Made by a program: the position numbers and the translations under genes. Positions 34,963 through 43,747 of a stretch of DNA of 64,000 nt are shown piece by piece (position 1 is the first letter of the stretch; every line of letters starts with the position of its first letter). The notes below the pieces were generated by a model that was given only the letters and a program-made list of their open reading frames with translations, was not told the DNA's origin and made no database searches. The stretch spans positions 92,972 through 156,971 of the forward strand of contig CAJPOT010000006.1 of the NCBI GenBank assembly GCA_905372355.1. Direction: 5' to 3'. Source of the stretch: an uncultured Selenomonas sp. (GTDB taxonomy: Bacteria; Bacillota; Negativicutes; Selenomonadales; Selenomonadaceae).

Positions 34963-34991
34963 TGCTTGCGAAGGTTCTTTATGTCAATCAT
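34959..34991 (-). pseudogene. Truncated start of an ABC-transporter ATPase-like gene
   Basis: On the minus strand a well-placed AGGAG (6 bases before the ATG at 34991) starts MIDIKNLRKHY, the typical first residues of an ABC ATPase. After 11 codons it runs into repeat copy C and loses identity. It looks like a gene cut by the element or by an associated deletion. Nothing else is recognised between here and 35196. Confidence 0.35.
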
Positions 34992-35196
34992 ACGCGTCTC
35001 CTGACGGAAATCTATGTGGATAGAAAAGACTTTTTTATCATTATAGCAAAAAACGTCCTTATGGAAAATCCTCTTGACGAAAGCGGAGGCTTTCCCTATA
35101 CTTAGAAGAACATGGGGGAGTCCGTTTCGACCTTTGACAATGCGGTGCGGCGGCTCTTTCCCCAAATTACAACATAGACAAAGGATGCGGTTTTCC

Positions 35197-37026
35197 ATGC
35201 GGTTTTCCATAGAGGAGAAGAACGAGGGCATGCGGTATGTCGTAGCGGCTTTCGTTTTTTATTTTGCGCTCGTTTCTTTCTATATCAATATCGGCGAGGA
35301 CATGACGCCGGCCAATTATCTGCCGTGGCTTCTGCCCGTGATCGGCGCGCTCGTGCTCTTCCAGTACGGCGCACGAAAGCGGCTCTTTTCGCTGAATCAC
35401 GCGCCGCATCTTTTCGCGGGCATCTTGTGGTGCGTGACGTTCCCGCTTCTTTACTCGTGGTCGTACGCTACGCCGTGGTACGTCTCGCTCATACGGCTCG
35501 ACTTTCTGTGCGGCACGGGAATCTTCCTACTGCTCGCATCTTGGCAGTCGCTGGCGTTTTCATACGGAAAGCTCTCGCGCCCTGTCGCCGCGCTCTTCGC
35601 CGCGCTCGACTTCGCGTGCCTTGCGATTCCCTTCGTGCAGATCGTCTACTTCTCGATTTACCAGCATTGTCTTACGCCTGCGTCGCTCATGGCGCTCTAT
35701 CTGACGAATCCCGACGAGAGCGTCGATTTCCTTGAGGCGATGCTCGGCATCCCCGCTCTGATTGGTATCGTCATCGCCTTTCTCGTCTTCCTGTGGCTCT
35801 GCTATCGTGGCAACATGCGCCAAGCGCGTCATCTGGCGGCGCATCCGCTGACGGCGGGCAAGCGGGCGGCTCTCTTCCTGCTCGGCTGCGTTCTCGGCGT
35901 CTACATCCCGTTCTTCGTCTTGCCGGAGACGTCGATCGCGTTGAGCTGGAAGGAGGTCTCCGACTACGTCGCCGAGACGCAGGAGTACAGCGCCTACTAT
36001 GACGAGCGTTTCGCCGGACTCAAGCTCGATACGCCCGAGGACACGCTTGCCGCCAAGGCGCCGGGCACGGTGATCGTCGTCATCGGCGAATCGGCGTCGC
36101 GCACGTTCATGAAGGCGTACACGCCGACGTTCCCTTACGATGATACGCCGTGGCTCGCCGCACGCATGGAAGATCCCGATTTCGTCGTCTTCCGCCACGC
36201 CTATTCGTGCTGGTCACAGACGGTGCCCGTGCTGCAGCGTGCACTGACGGAGCAGAGCCAGTACAACGACAAGGAATTCTACAACTCGACATCGCTCATC
36301 GATGTGGCGAAGAAGGCGGGCTACGATACGTACTGGTTCAGCAACCAGGGGCGCTACGGGCAGTACGACAGCGCCATCACGCTCGTCGCGAAGACGGCGG
36401 ATCGCGCGGAGTGGGTCGATGACTCGTACCTCTTCACGGAGAAGTACGACGAGAATCTTCTGCAGTATCTGACCGAGATCGACGGCTCGAAGAACAACTT
36501 CATCGTGCTGCACATCATGGGTAGCCACATCTACTACAACAACCGCTATCCCGCCTCGTTCGAGCGCTGGATCAATGCGGCGGGCGGCGCAGGAACGAAT
36601 GCTGAGTCGTATGCGAACAGCATCCTCTACACGGACGACAATTTGCGGCGCATCTTCGAGTACGCGCGGGACAATCTGAACCTGCAGGCGATGGTCTACT
36701 TCTCCGATCACGGCGAGGACTTGGTGATTTCGCACAATCCCGACGTGTTCAACTTCCACATGGTGCGCATCCCGATGTTCGTATACATGTCGCCCGCCTG
36801 CCAGGCGGCGGAGCCTGCGGTCGCGGAGGCCTTGAGGGGACACGAGAGCCAGTACTTCACGAACGACATGATTTACGACACGGTCGCCGGCATCTTGCAC
36901 GCGCAGTCGAACCATTACGATGCGACGCAGGACTTTTCTTCGAGCGCCTATCGCTTTACGCGCGACAATCTGACGACGATGCTCGGCCAACACGCGCTGA
37001 CGGAGGATGTGGAGGAAGGAAAATGA
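35197..37026 (+). CDS. Membrane sulfatase-fold phosphoethanolamine transferase
   Basis: About 609 residues. Five hydrophobic segments in the first ~220 residues precede an extracytoplasmic alkaline-phosphatase/sulfatase domain: VIVVIGESASR with the metal-binding Glu, a nucleophile Thr in SCWSQTVPV, IVLHIMGSH, and YFSDHGEDL with Asp-His ligands. This is the EptA/CptA-type layout that adds phosphoethanolamine to lipid A or core sugars. The start is ambiguous: ATG 35185, 35197 and 35230 are possible, and ATGCGGTTTTCC is duplicated in tandem at 35185-35208. It overlaps the next gene by 4 bases. Confidence 0.8.
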   Translation: MRFSIEEKNEGMRYVVAAFVFYFALVSFYINIGEDMTPANYLPWLLPVIGALVLFQYGARKRLFSLNHAPHLFAGILWCVTFPLLYSWSYATPWYVSLIRLDFLCGTGIFLLLASWQSLAFSYGKLSRPVAALFAALDFACLAIPFVQIVYFSIYQHCLTPASLMALYLTNPDESVDFLEAMLGIPALIGIVIAFLVFLWLCYRGNMRQARHLAAHPLTAGKRAALFLLGCVLGVYIPFFVLPETSIALSWKEVSDYVAETQEYSAYYDERFAGLKLDTPEDTLAAKAPGTVIVVIGESASRTFMKAYTPTFPYDDTPWLAARMEDPDFVVFRHAYSCWSQTVPVLQRALTEQSQYNDKEFYNSTSLIDVAKKAGYDTYWFSNQGRYGQYDSAITLVAKTADRAEWVDDSYLFTEKYDENLLQYLTEIDGSKNNFIVLHIMGSHIYYNNRYPASFERWINAAGGAGTNAESYANSILYTDDNLRRIFEYARDNLNLQAMVYFSDHGEDLVISHNPDVFNFHMVRIPMFVYMSPACQAAEPAVAEALRGHESQYFTNDMIYDTVAGILHAQSNHYDATQDFSSSAYRFTRDNLTTMLGQHALTEDVEEGK

Positions 37027-37781
37027 TTTTCTTCTCGATGCTGATCTTGGGGGCGCTCATCGGCTTCGTCGGCGCGGGCGGCGCGGGCGTCGTCATCACG
37101 CTCCTGACCGTCGGCTTCGGCGTGCCGATCCATACGGCGCTCGGCGTCGCGCTCGCATCGATGCTCTTCACGATGCTCTCGGGCGCCATCAGCCACTTCC
37201 GCGAGGGCGAGGTCGTTGTCAAGACGGGTGCGGTGCTCGGCGCGGGCGGCGTCATCGGTGCACTCTTGGGTGCGGAGGTGTCGAACGTGATGCCGTCCGA
37301 GGAGCTTGGCTTTCTGACGGCGCTGATGCTGCTCCTGTCGGCATTTACGCTCTACATGAAGGTCTATCGCGCCGAGTTCCTCGACCGCATCTTCCATGTG
37401 CGCGGCGAGCTTCTTGCAGGGAAGAGACTCATTGTCTACGGGCTTTCGCTCGGCTTCGTCAACGGCTTTCTGTCGGGTGCGTTCGGCATCGGGGCGGCGG
37501 CCTTCATCCAGCTCACGCTGCTCTGCGTCTTCGGCGTGCCGCTCCTGCAGTCGATCGGCACGTGCATGATGGTCATTTTGCCGATTTCGGCGGCAGGCGG
37601 GCTCGGCTACATGATGAACGGGCGGCTCGATCTCGACATCTTCGTGCAGACACTCTTTGGGCTGATGATTGGGGCTTTCGTCGGAGCAAAATGCACACAC
37701 CTCGCGCCGCGCCCCTTATTGAAAGCCGCTATCGTTGGAATGCCGACGATCGGCGGTTTCGTCATGCTGTTCTTCCGTTGA
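37023..37781 (+). CDS. TauE/SafE (DUF81) family membrane permease
   Basis: 252 residues with about eight hydrophobic segments and the duplicated TauE-type motif (GALIGFVGAGGAGVV near the start, GFLSGAFGIGAAAF near 148-161). Members are thought to export or import sulfite, sulfoacetate or other organic anions. It is translationally coupled (ATGA) to the phosphoethanolamine-transferase-like gene. The substrate is unknown. A strong terminator follows. Confidence 0.85.
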   Translation: MIFFSMLILGALIGFVGAGGAGVVITLLTVGFGVPIHTALGVALASMLFTMLSGAISHFREGEVVVKTGAVLGAGGVIGALLGAEVSNVMPSEELGFLTALMLLLSAFTLYMKVYRAEFLDRIFHVRGELLAGKRLIVYGLSLGFVNGFLSGAFGIGAAAFIQLTLLCVFGVPLLQSIGTCMMVILPISAAGGLGYMMNGRLDLDIFVQTLFGLMIGAFVGAKCTHLAPRPLLKAAIVGMPTIGGFVMLFFR

Positions 37782-37785
37782 AATA

Positions 37786-37826
37786 CCGCTGTTTTTCCAT
37801 CGCGTAGGGAAAATAGCGGCTTTTTA
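37786..37826 (+). terminator. Rho-independent terminator after the TauE-like gene
   Basis: CCGCTGTTTTTCC pairs with GGGAAAATAGCGG around an 8-base loop and is followed by CTTTTTATT. Confidence 0.8.
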
Positions 37827-37844
37827 TTATTTCATCCCCAAACA

Positions 37845-37876
37845 TTCTGGACTAGGGAGAAAAGTCGTGGTATAAT
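37845..37876 (+). promoter_or_regulatory. Extended -10 promoter of the coiled-coil gene
   Basis: TGGTATAAT with TATAAT at 37871-37876; the -35 (TTCTGG at 37845 or CTGGAC at 37847) is weak. The GGAGGG ribosome site starts only 7 bases after the -10, so the leader would be very short. Confidence 0.5.
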
Positions 37877-37894
37877 AACATCGGAGGGAAAGAA

Positions 37895-38311
37895 ATGAAA
37901 GATAGCACAAATTTGCGCGAATGGACGCGTCACGATATAGAAAATTTGGATGAAAATGTCCGTCGTGTGAGCGAGCGCCTGGCGAGCGGCGAGGCAAAGC
38001 TGGCAGAGATCGACGAGAAGCTGGCGGAGTTCGATGCACATTTCGCGACGCTCGACCGCCGCTTCGCCGAGCTGAACGCACGCTTCGAGGCGTTCAATGC
38101 GCGTTACGAGGCGGCGAGCGGGCAAATTTCGGAACTCGAAAAGGAGACGCAGGAAGCGTGCCGCGTGACGCAGGAGGTGCGCCGCAGTACGGCCTACATC
38201 AACGCGCGTCTGGAAGCCTTGGAAATGGCGGCGATGGCGGTAGACCTCGCGCCACGCCGTGAGGTGCTCAAGGTGCTGCAGGTGACAGGCGGCAAGGAAA
38301 CGATGAATTGA
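37895..38311 (+). CDS. Small coiled-coil protein, unknown function
   Basis: 138 residues from an ATG with GGAGGG 6 bases upstream. From residue ~15 to ~95 it is one heptad-patterned coiled coil with near-repeats around LAEIDEKLAEFDAHF and LDRRFAELNARFEAF. There is no signal peptide or membrane segment. It is flanked by its own promoter and terminator, so it is a monocistronic unit. I do not recognise the family. Confidence 0.6.
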   Translation: MKDSTNLREWTRHDIENLDENVRRVSERLASGEAKLAEIDEKLAEFDAHFATLDRRFAELNARFEAFNARYEAASGQISELEKETQEACRVTQEVRRSTAYINARLEALEMAAMAVDLAPRREVLKVLQVTGGKETMN

Positions 38312-38356
38312 TTTCCTGTGGGATTCGAGTGTTCATATGACAGGAAGAGAGACGGA

Positions 38357-38392
38357 GACTGTGCATAAGTTGGCTTGTGCACAGTCTTTTTA
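38357..38392 (+). terminator. Rho-independent terminator
   Basis: GACTGTGCA pairs with TGCACAGTC across a 12-base loop and is followed by a TTTTTATTT tract. Confidence 0.8.
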
Positions 38393-38413
38393 TTTGCAAG
38401 AAGCATGAAATTA

Positions 38414-38442
38414 TTGACAAAAGCACTTTCTTGCGCTAAAAT
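38414..38442 (+). promoter_or_regulatory. Promoter of the PerR/Fur regulator
   Basis: TTGACA (38414-38419), a 17-base spacer and TAAAAT (38437-38442). An imperfect palindrome TTAGA...TCTAA at about 38480-38497 lies in the leader and might be an autoregulatory site. Confidence 0.65.
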
Positions 38443-38584
38443 AAACTTAGTGAGATTGCTTTTTAACGACGATTCATTGTTAGAAAAAAGAATCTAAGAA
38501 AGCAGTCTTTGAGGAACGAGGCTTTTCCGCGGGCGGCTCTTGCGTTCGCACTCGGATGTGCCTGTGTGCAAGGAGGAGAACATC

Positions 38585-39010
38585 ATGGTGATGCAGGAAG
38601 TGACGACGCTGCTGCGCGAGAAGGGGTTCAAGGTGACGCCGCAGAGGCTTGCTGTTTACGACGTGCTCTGTCATACGAAGGCGCACCCGACGGCGGATAT
38701 GATCTACGGCGAATTGCAGCCGACGTATCCGACGATGAGCTTGGCGACGGTCTACAAGACGCTCGACATCCTGAGCAAGGTCGGTCTGGTGCAGGTCTTG
38801 AACGTCGGCGAGGAGAGCTTCCGCTACGACGCAAACACGACGAGCCATCCGCATATCTGCTGCGTGAGCTGCGGTCGTGTGGACGATGTCTACAAGGCGG
38901 ATACGGGCGATCTCGTCGAGCAGGTGGAGAACGAGACGGGCTACGCCGTTTCGGGCAAGCAGCTGTATTTCTACGGCATGTGTCCCGCCTGCCGCAAGGC
39001 AGCGCATTGA
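38585..39010 (+). CDS. Fur-family regulator, PerR-like
   Basis: 141 residues with AGGAGG 8 bases before ATG 38585. The N-terminal winged helix (GFKVTPQRLAVYDVL) precedes the metal region. Two CxxC pairs (C93/C96 and C133/C136) form the structural zinc site. D82, H88 and H90 sit where PerR has its regulatory Asp and His ligands. PerR proteins sense peroxide by metal-catalysed histidine oxidation; Fur or Zur function cannot be excluded from sequence. It is monocistronic, with its own promoter and terminator. Confidence 0.85.
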   Translation: MVMQEVTTLLREKGFKVTPQRLAVYDVLCHTKAHPTADMIYGELQPTYPTMSLATVYKTLDILSKVGLVQVLNVGEESFRYDANTTSHPHICCVSCGRVDDVYKADTGDLVEQVENETGYAVSGKQLYFYGMCPACRKAAH

Positions 39011-39028
39011 GCATAGGGCAGCCAAAAA

Positions 39029-39068
39029 GAAAACCGCAGTCACCCTTTCGGGATGGCTGCGGTTTTTC
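39029..39068 (+). terminator. Bidirectional terminator between regulator and isocitrate dehydrogenase genes
   Basis: AAAACCGCAG(T)CACCC pairs with GGGATGGCTGCGGTTTTT around a short loop. A-tract and T-tract on the two sides allow termination in both directions between convergent genes. Confidence 0.75.
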
Positions 39069-39128
39069 TGTACGAGGGGGCGTTTCATGCGCCGGCTTTG
39101 ACGCATGGAACGGCTTCTCTTTTTCTCT

Positions 39129-40130
39129 TCAAAGCTTTTCAACGATCGCTTTCGTGTATTCGTGCGTCGTCGCCGTGCCGCCGAGGTCGGGGGTCAGGCT
39201 CTTCGCTTCCTTGAGCGTTGCGTCGACGGCGCGGTGGATGCGGGCGGCTGTCTCGTTGTCGTCGAGGTGTTCGAGCATCATGCAGGCGGACCACAGGAAT
39301 GCCGTGGGGTTCGCGATGCCTTTGCCCGCGATGTCGGGCGCACTGCCGTGCACGGCTTCGAACATCGCCAAACGATCGCCGATGTTGCTCGACGGCAGGA
39401 GGCCGAGGCCGCCGATGAGTCCGCTCGTGAGATCGGATACGATGTCGCCGTAGAGGTTCGGCATGACCAGGATGTCGAAGTTTTCGGGGTGCATGACGAG
39501 CATCATGCAGACGGCGTCGACCATCTTGTCGTCGGCTTCGATGGCAGGAAATTCCTTGGCGACTTCGTAGAAGACGGAGCGGAAGAGTCCGTCGGAGAGT
39601 TTCATGATGTTTGCCTTGTGGACGCACGTGACCTTCTTTCGCCCATGCGCTTCGGCGTAGCGGAAGGCGGCGCGGCAGATTCGCTCGCTCTTCTCGCGCG
39701 TGATGATCTTCGTTGCGTGCATGGTGTTTTCGTCGATTTCTTCCTCGACGCCGACATAGAGGTCTTCCGTGTTCTCGCGGAAGGTGATGAGGTCGACATG
39801 CGGGAAGGGCGTCCTGACGGCTTTGTTCGACTTTGCAGGGCGGATGTTCGCATAGAGGTCGTACTTCGTGCGAAGCGTGACGTTGAGTGAACGGAAGCCC
39901 TTGCCGACGGGGGTCGTGATGGGGGATTTCAAAAGGACGTGCGTCTTTTCAAAGGAGGCGAGTCCGGCTGTCGGAATCAGTGCGCCGTTTCGCTCGTACT
40001 CGGCTTCGCCGACGTTAAAGATTTCGTATGCGAGGTTTGCGCCCGCCTTTTCCAGGATTTCGAGGACGGCGTCCGTGATTTCAGGGCCGATGCCGTCGCC
40101 TTTGAATACGGTGATGGTGTTCTTCGTCAT
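39129..40130 (-). CDS. icd: Isocitrate dehydrogenase (NAD-type)
   Basis: 333-residue member of the isocitrate/isopropylmalate dehydrogenase family. The N-terminus has FKGDGIGPEI. The substrate segment is FRENTEDLYVGVE, where ENTEDLY is typical of isocitrate rather than isopropylmalate enzymes. The metal site is near NLYGDIVSDL and the nucleotide loop is EAVHGSAPDIAGKGIANP. The short length fits the NAD-dependent, non-phosphorylated class. It abuts the citrate synthase gene (stop and start codons adjacent), making an oxidative-branch operon toward 2-oxoglutarate. Confidence 0.88.
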   Translation of the reverse strand: MTKNTITVFKGDGIGPEITDAVLEILEKAGANLAYEIFNVGEAEYERNGALIPTAGLASFEKTHVLLKSPITTPVGKGFRSLNVTLRTKYDLYANIRPAKSNKAVRTPFPHVDLITFRENTEDLYVGVEEEIDENTMHATKIITREKSERICRAAFRYAEAHGRKKVTCVHKANIMKLSDGLFRSVFYEVAKEFPAIEADDKMVDAVCMMLVMHPENFDILVMPNLYGDIVSDLTSGLIGGLGLLPSSNIGDRLAMFEAVHGSAPDIAGKGIANPTAFLWSACMMLEHLDDNETAARIHRAVDATLKEAKSLTPDLGGTATTHEYTKAIVEKL

Positions 40131-41471
40131 TCAGCGTTCCTCCCTCGGCACATAGTCTACCATCGTGCCGACGTACTTGGCGGCGGGGCGCACGATGCGG
40201 TTGTCGTAGAGCTTGTGCTCGACGTTGTGCGCGATCCAGCCCGCTGTGCGCGAGAGCACGAAGAGCGGCGTGAAGAGGTCGCGCGGGATGCCGAGGATCT
40301 CGTAGGCGAGGCCGCTGTAGAAGTCGATGTTGCTCGACATGCTCACGCCTTTCTTCTCGCTCAGATAGCGTTTGGCGACGCGCTCAAAGCGCACGAAGAA
40401 GTCGAATTTTCTTTCGACGCCCTTCTTCGCCGCGAGCCTGCCGATATGATCGCGGATGACTTCGGCACGCGGGTCGGACAGCGTGTAGACGGCATGGCCG
40501 ATGCCGTAGACGAGTCCCGAGGGGTTGTCGAGCTCCTTGTTCAGCAGACGCTCGATGACGCGCTCGATGGCGGCGTCGTCGGCATCGAGTCCGACAGCCT
40601 CGATGACCTTGTCCATCATGTTGGCGACGCGCACGTTGGCGCCGCCGTGGCGCGGGCCTTTCAGCGAGCCGATGGAGCTGGCGATTGCCGAGTAGAGGTC
40701 GGTGTCGGTCGAGGAGACGACGACGTTCGTAAAGGTCGAGTTCGTGCCGCCGCCGTGGTCGGCGTGCAAAAGGAGCAGGATGTCCAAGAGACGCGCTTCG
40801 TCCGGCGTGAACTTGCCGTCGAGGCGCAGCATGGAAAGGATGTTTTCGGCGGTCGAGAAGCCCTGCTGCGGGTAGTGCAGCACGAGGCTCTCGCGGCCGA
40901 AGTAGTGCGTCTTGGCGTTGTAGGTGTAGCACGCGATGGACGGCAGCTTCGCCATGAGATTGACGCCCTTGATGAGCGTCCGATAGACGTCGGTCGCGTC
41001 CGGGTCGGGGTCGTAGTTGTAGAGCGCGAGGATCGACTGCTGGAGCTGGTTCATGAGGTTCTTGCCCGGATGGTGCAGCAGGTGTGTTTCGAGGAAGCCT
41101 TCGGGCAGTTCGTAGCCTTCCTTGAGGCTCTGACAGTAGCGCCGAAGGTCGTCTTCCGACGGCAGGTAGCCGAAGAGCAGCAGGAAGCACGCTTCTTCGT
41201 AGAGATAGGAAGAGCGGGCGGCGGAATTGACGAGATCCATGATGTTGATGCCGCGATAGAACAGCTCGCCGTCGGCGTCGACCTTGTGGCCGACGTCGTC
41301 GACCTTGTAGCCGACGACGTCGGCGACGCGCGTCAGGCCGATTAAGACGCCCGTCTTGTCCTCGTTTCTGAGGCCGCGCTTGACGTTGTATTTTTTGAAG
41401 AGATCTTTGGCGATTGTCGTGTAGTTCTGCGACTTGCCGTAAAATTGCGCGAGATGGATTGCCTTGTCCAT
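40131..41471 (-). CDS. gltA: Citrate synthase
   Basis: 446 residues. The catalytic regions are visible: HADHGGGTNSTF with the first active-site His, the GLVYGIGHAVYT segment with the second His, and a C-terminal FYSGLAYEILGIP containing the catalytic Asp/Arg surroundings. It condenses oxaloacetate with acetyl-CoA. It is the first gene of the minus-strand pair and is divergent from aconitase, so three consecutive TCA steps are encoded around one intergenic region. Its length is like other long clostridial-type citrate synthases. Confidence 0.9.
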   Translation of the reverse strand: MDKAIHLAQFYGKSQNYTTIAKDLFKKYNVKRGLRNEDKTGVLIGLTRVADVVGYKVDDVGHKVDADGELFYRGINIMDLVNSAARSSYLYEEACFLLLFGYLPSEDDLRRYCQSLKEGYELPEGFLETHLLHHPGKNLMNQLQQSILALYNYDPDPDATDVYRTLIKGVNLMAKLPSIACYTYNAKTHYFGRESLVLHYPQQGFSTAENILSMLRLDGKFTPDEARLLDILLLLHADHGGGTNSTFTNVVVSSTDTDLYSAIASSIGSLKGPRHGGANVRVANMMDKVIEAVGLDADDAAIERVIERLLNKELDNPSGLVYGIGHAVYTLSDPRAEVIRDHIGRLAAKKGVERKFDFFVRFERVAKRYLSEKKGVSMSSNIDFYSGLAYEILGIPRDLFTPLFVLSRTAGWIAHNVEHKLYDNRIVRPAAKYVGTMVDYVPREER

Positions 41472-41547
41472 GGCAATGTCCCCTTTCAGATGAACAGCTT
41501 GGAATGACCATGCTCACGGAAATGGTCTTTCCGAAAAGCACAAATGC

Positions 41548-41643
41548 ATTATAGCACGCAGTTCAAATATATAAAATGGGTTATTGCTCCTATAATAAAA
41601 TTTGCATAGAAGTGTTGACGCTTGCGCCGCTTTGTGATAACTT
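41548..41643. promoter_or_regulatory. Divergent promoters for citrate synthase and aconitase
   Basis: Minus strand: extended -10 TGCTATAAT (TATAAT at 41553-41548). Plus strand: TTGACG 41615-41620, a 17-base spacer and TAACTT 41638-41643. The arrangement would allow joint control of the two operons. Confidence 0.55.
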
Positions 41644-41766
41644 AACGAAAGGAAAGGGCGGGCGCATTCGTCGTTTCCAATGAAAGGAAAAGCAAAGGCG
41701 GCTTTGCCGAGGTCTGCGCAATGGCTGCGCATCCTGCGGCGGGGCGGCGGCAAAGGGAGTGTCTTT

Positions 41767-43695
41767 ATGACGGCAAAAGCGTTGACATTGACGGAAAAGA
41801 TCCTGCACGAACATCTCGTGACGGGCGAGATGAAAAAGGGAGCGCCGATCGGCATACGCATCGACCAGACGCTGACGCAGGATGCGACGGGCACGATGGC
41901 GTACCTGCAGCTTGAGGCGATGGGCGTCGATCAGGTCAAGACGGAGCTTTCCGTCAGCTATGTCGATCACAACACCTTGCAGAGCGGCTTCGAGAACGCC
42001 GACGATCACAAGTATCTGCAGACGGTCGCGAAGAAGCACGGCGTATTCTTCTCGCGCCCCGGCAACGGCATCTGTCATCAGGTGCACCTTGAGCGATTCG
42101 GAAGGCCGGGCGCGACGCTCCTCGGCAGCGATTCGCACACGCCGACGGGCGGCGGCATCGGCATGCTTGCGATCGGCGCGGGCGGCCTCGATGTCGCGTG
42201 CGCGATGGCGGGCGAGCCGTTCATGCTGAACATGCCGCGCGTCGTCGAGGTGCGTCTGACGGGCGCTCTTCAAAAGGGCGTGAGTGCCAAGGACGTCATC
42301 TTGAAGGTGCTTTCCATGCTCACGGTCAAGGGCGGCGTCGGCAAGGTCATCGAGTATACGGGCGACGGCGTCAAGACGCTTTCCGTGCCCGAGCGCGCGA
42401 CGATCACGAACATGGGCGCGGAGCTTGGCGCGACGACGTCGGTCTTTCCGAGCGACGAGGTGACGCGCGACTTTTTGCGCCGTGAAGGGCGCGAAGATGT
42501 GTTCCGCGCACTCGCTGCCGATGCGGGTGCGGTCTACGATGAGCGCTATGACATCGACCTTGCGGCGCTCGAACCATTGATCGCTTTGCCGCACATGCCC
42601 GACGTCGTCAAGACGGTGCGCGAGGTCGCGGGGCAGCCGATCGACCAGGTCGCCATCGGCAGCTGCACGAATTCGTCGTACCGCGACATCATGACGGTGG
42701 CGTCCATCTTGGACGGCAAGCGCGTCGCGCCGAACGTCTCGCTCGTCTTGTCGCCCGGCTCGCGTCAGGTGCTCTCCATGGTTGCGGAAGCGGGCGGTCT
42801 CGCCAAGATCCTCGCGGCGGGTGCGCGCCTCCTAGAATGCACATGCGGCCCCTGCATCGGCATGGGGCAGTCGCCCGTGACGAATGCGTGGTCGCTGCGC
42901 ACGTTCAACCGCAATTTCAAGGGCAGGAGCGGCACTCTTTCGGCGAACGTCTGTCTCGTCTCGCCTGAGACGGCAGCGGCAAGTGCCGTCTCAGGCGTCA
43001 TCACCGACCCGCGCGAGGCCGACTTCGAGCTGCCCGCTGAGCCGCAAGCCTTCCTCGTCGATGACTCGATGGTCTATGCGCCCGAGCGCGAGCATCCCGA
43101 TAGCGTCGAGGTCGTGCAGGGGCCGAACATCCGCCCGCTGCCCGAGAACACGCCGCTCGCAGCAAGCGTCGAGAAGGAAGTCGTCATTAAGGTCGGCGAC
43201 AACATCACGACCGACCACATCATGCCGGCGGGCGCGAAGGTTCTGCCGTACCGCTCGAACATCGAGAAGATCTCCGAGTTCGTCTTTCGCGACGTGCAGG
43301 AGGGATTCAAGGCGCATTGCCAGAAGGCGGGCGGCGGCGTCATCGTCGCGGGCGAGAACTACGGACAGGGTTCGAGCCGTGAGCACGCGGCGCTTGCGCC
43401 GATGTATCTGGGCATCAAGGCGGTTCTGGCCAAGAGTTTTGCACGCATCCACGCGGCGAACCTCGTGAACTTCGGCATCGTGCCGCTGCTCTTCGACGAG
43501 GCGGCGGACTACGAGTCGATCGCCGAGGGTGACGTGCTCTTCCTCGACTTCTCCGCGCTCGCGCCGGATGCGCCCGTCCGCGTGGAGAACCGCACGAAGA
43601 AGCGGAGCTTCAGCACGCACCACGCGCTCTCGGCACTCGACATCGAGATGCTGAAGGCGGGCGGCAAGCTCAACTATATCAAGAACAAGCAGTAA
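41767..43695 (+). CDS. Aconitate hydratase
   Basis: 642 residues from ATG 41767 with GGGAG 7 bases upstream; in-frame codons upstream to 41680 have no ribosome site. It has the dehydratase signatures GSDSHTPTGGGIG, GSCTNSSYRDI and the Fe-S cysteines in LECTCGPCIGMGQ, then the swivel domain with GENYGQGSSREHAAL. The size and single-chain arrangement match the short bacterial aconitase type (related to homoaconitase) rather than AcnA of ~890 residues. It converts citrate to isocitrate, between the two enzymes encoded divergently. Confidence 0.9.
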   Translation: MTAKALTLTEKILHEHLVTGEMKKGAPIGIRIDQTLTQDATGTMAYLQLEAMGVDQVKTELSVSYVDHNTLQSGFENADDHKYLQTVAKKHGVFFSRPGNGICHQVHLERFGRPGATLLGSDSHTPTGGGIGMLAIGAGGLDVACAMAGEPFMLNMPRVVEVRLTGALQKGVSAKDVILKVLSMLTVKGGVGKVIEYTGDGVKTLSVPERATITNMGAELGATTSVFPSDEVTRDFLRREGREDVFRALAADAGAVYDERYDIDLAALEPLIALPHMPDVVKTVREVAGQPIDQVAIGSCTNSSYRDIMTVASILDGKRVAPNVSLVLSPGSRQVLSMVAEAGGLAKILAAGARLLECTCGPCIGMGQSPVTNAWSLRTFNRNFKGRSGTLSANVCLVSPETAAASAVSGVITDPREADFELPAEPQAFLVDDSMVYAPEREHPDSVEVVQGPNIRPLPENTPLAASVEKEVVIKVGDNITTDHIMPAGAKVLPYRSNIEKISEFVFRDVQEGFKAHCQKAGGGVIVAGENYGQGSSREHAALAPMYLGIKAVLAKSFARIHAANLVNFGIVPLLFDEAADYESIAEGDVLFLDFSALAPDAPVRVENRTKKRSFSTHHALSALDIEMLKAGGKLNYIKNKQ

Positions 43696-43700
43696 CGCAG

Positions 43701-43738
43701 AAAAACGTCCAAGAGGTATGAACTCTTGGACGTTTTTG
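43701..43738. terminator. Bidirectional terminator after aconitase
   Basis: Perfect stem AAAAACGTCCAAGAG / CTCTTGGACGTTTTT with a 7-base loop. It serves aconitase and the convergent nuclease gene. Confidence 0.88.
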
Positions 43739-43747
43739 CGTTTAGCA

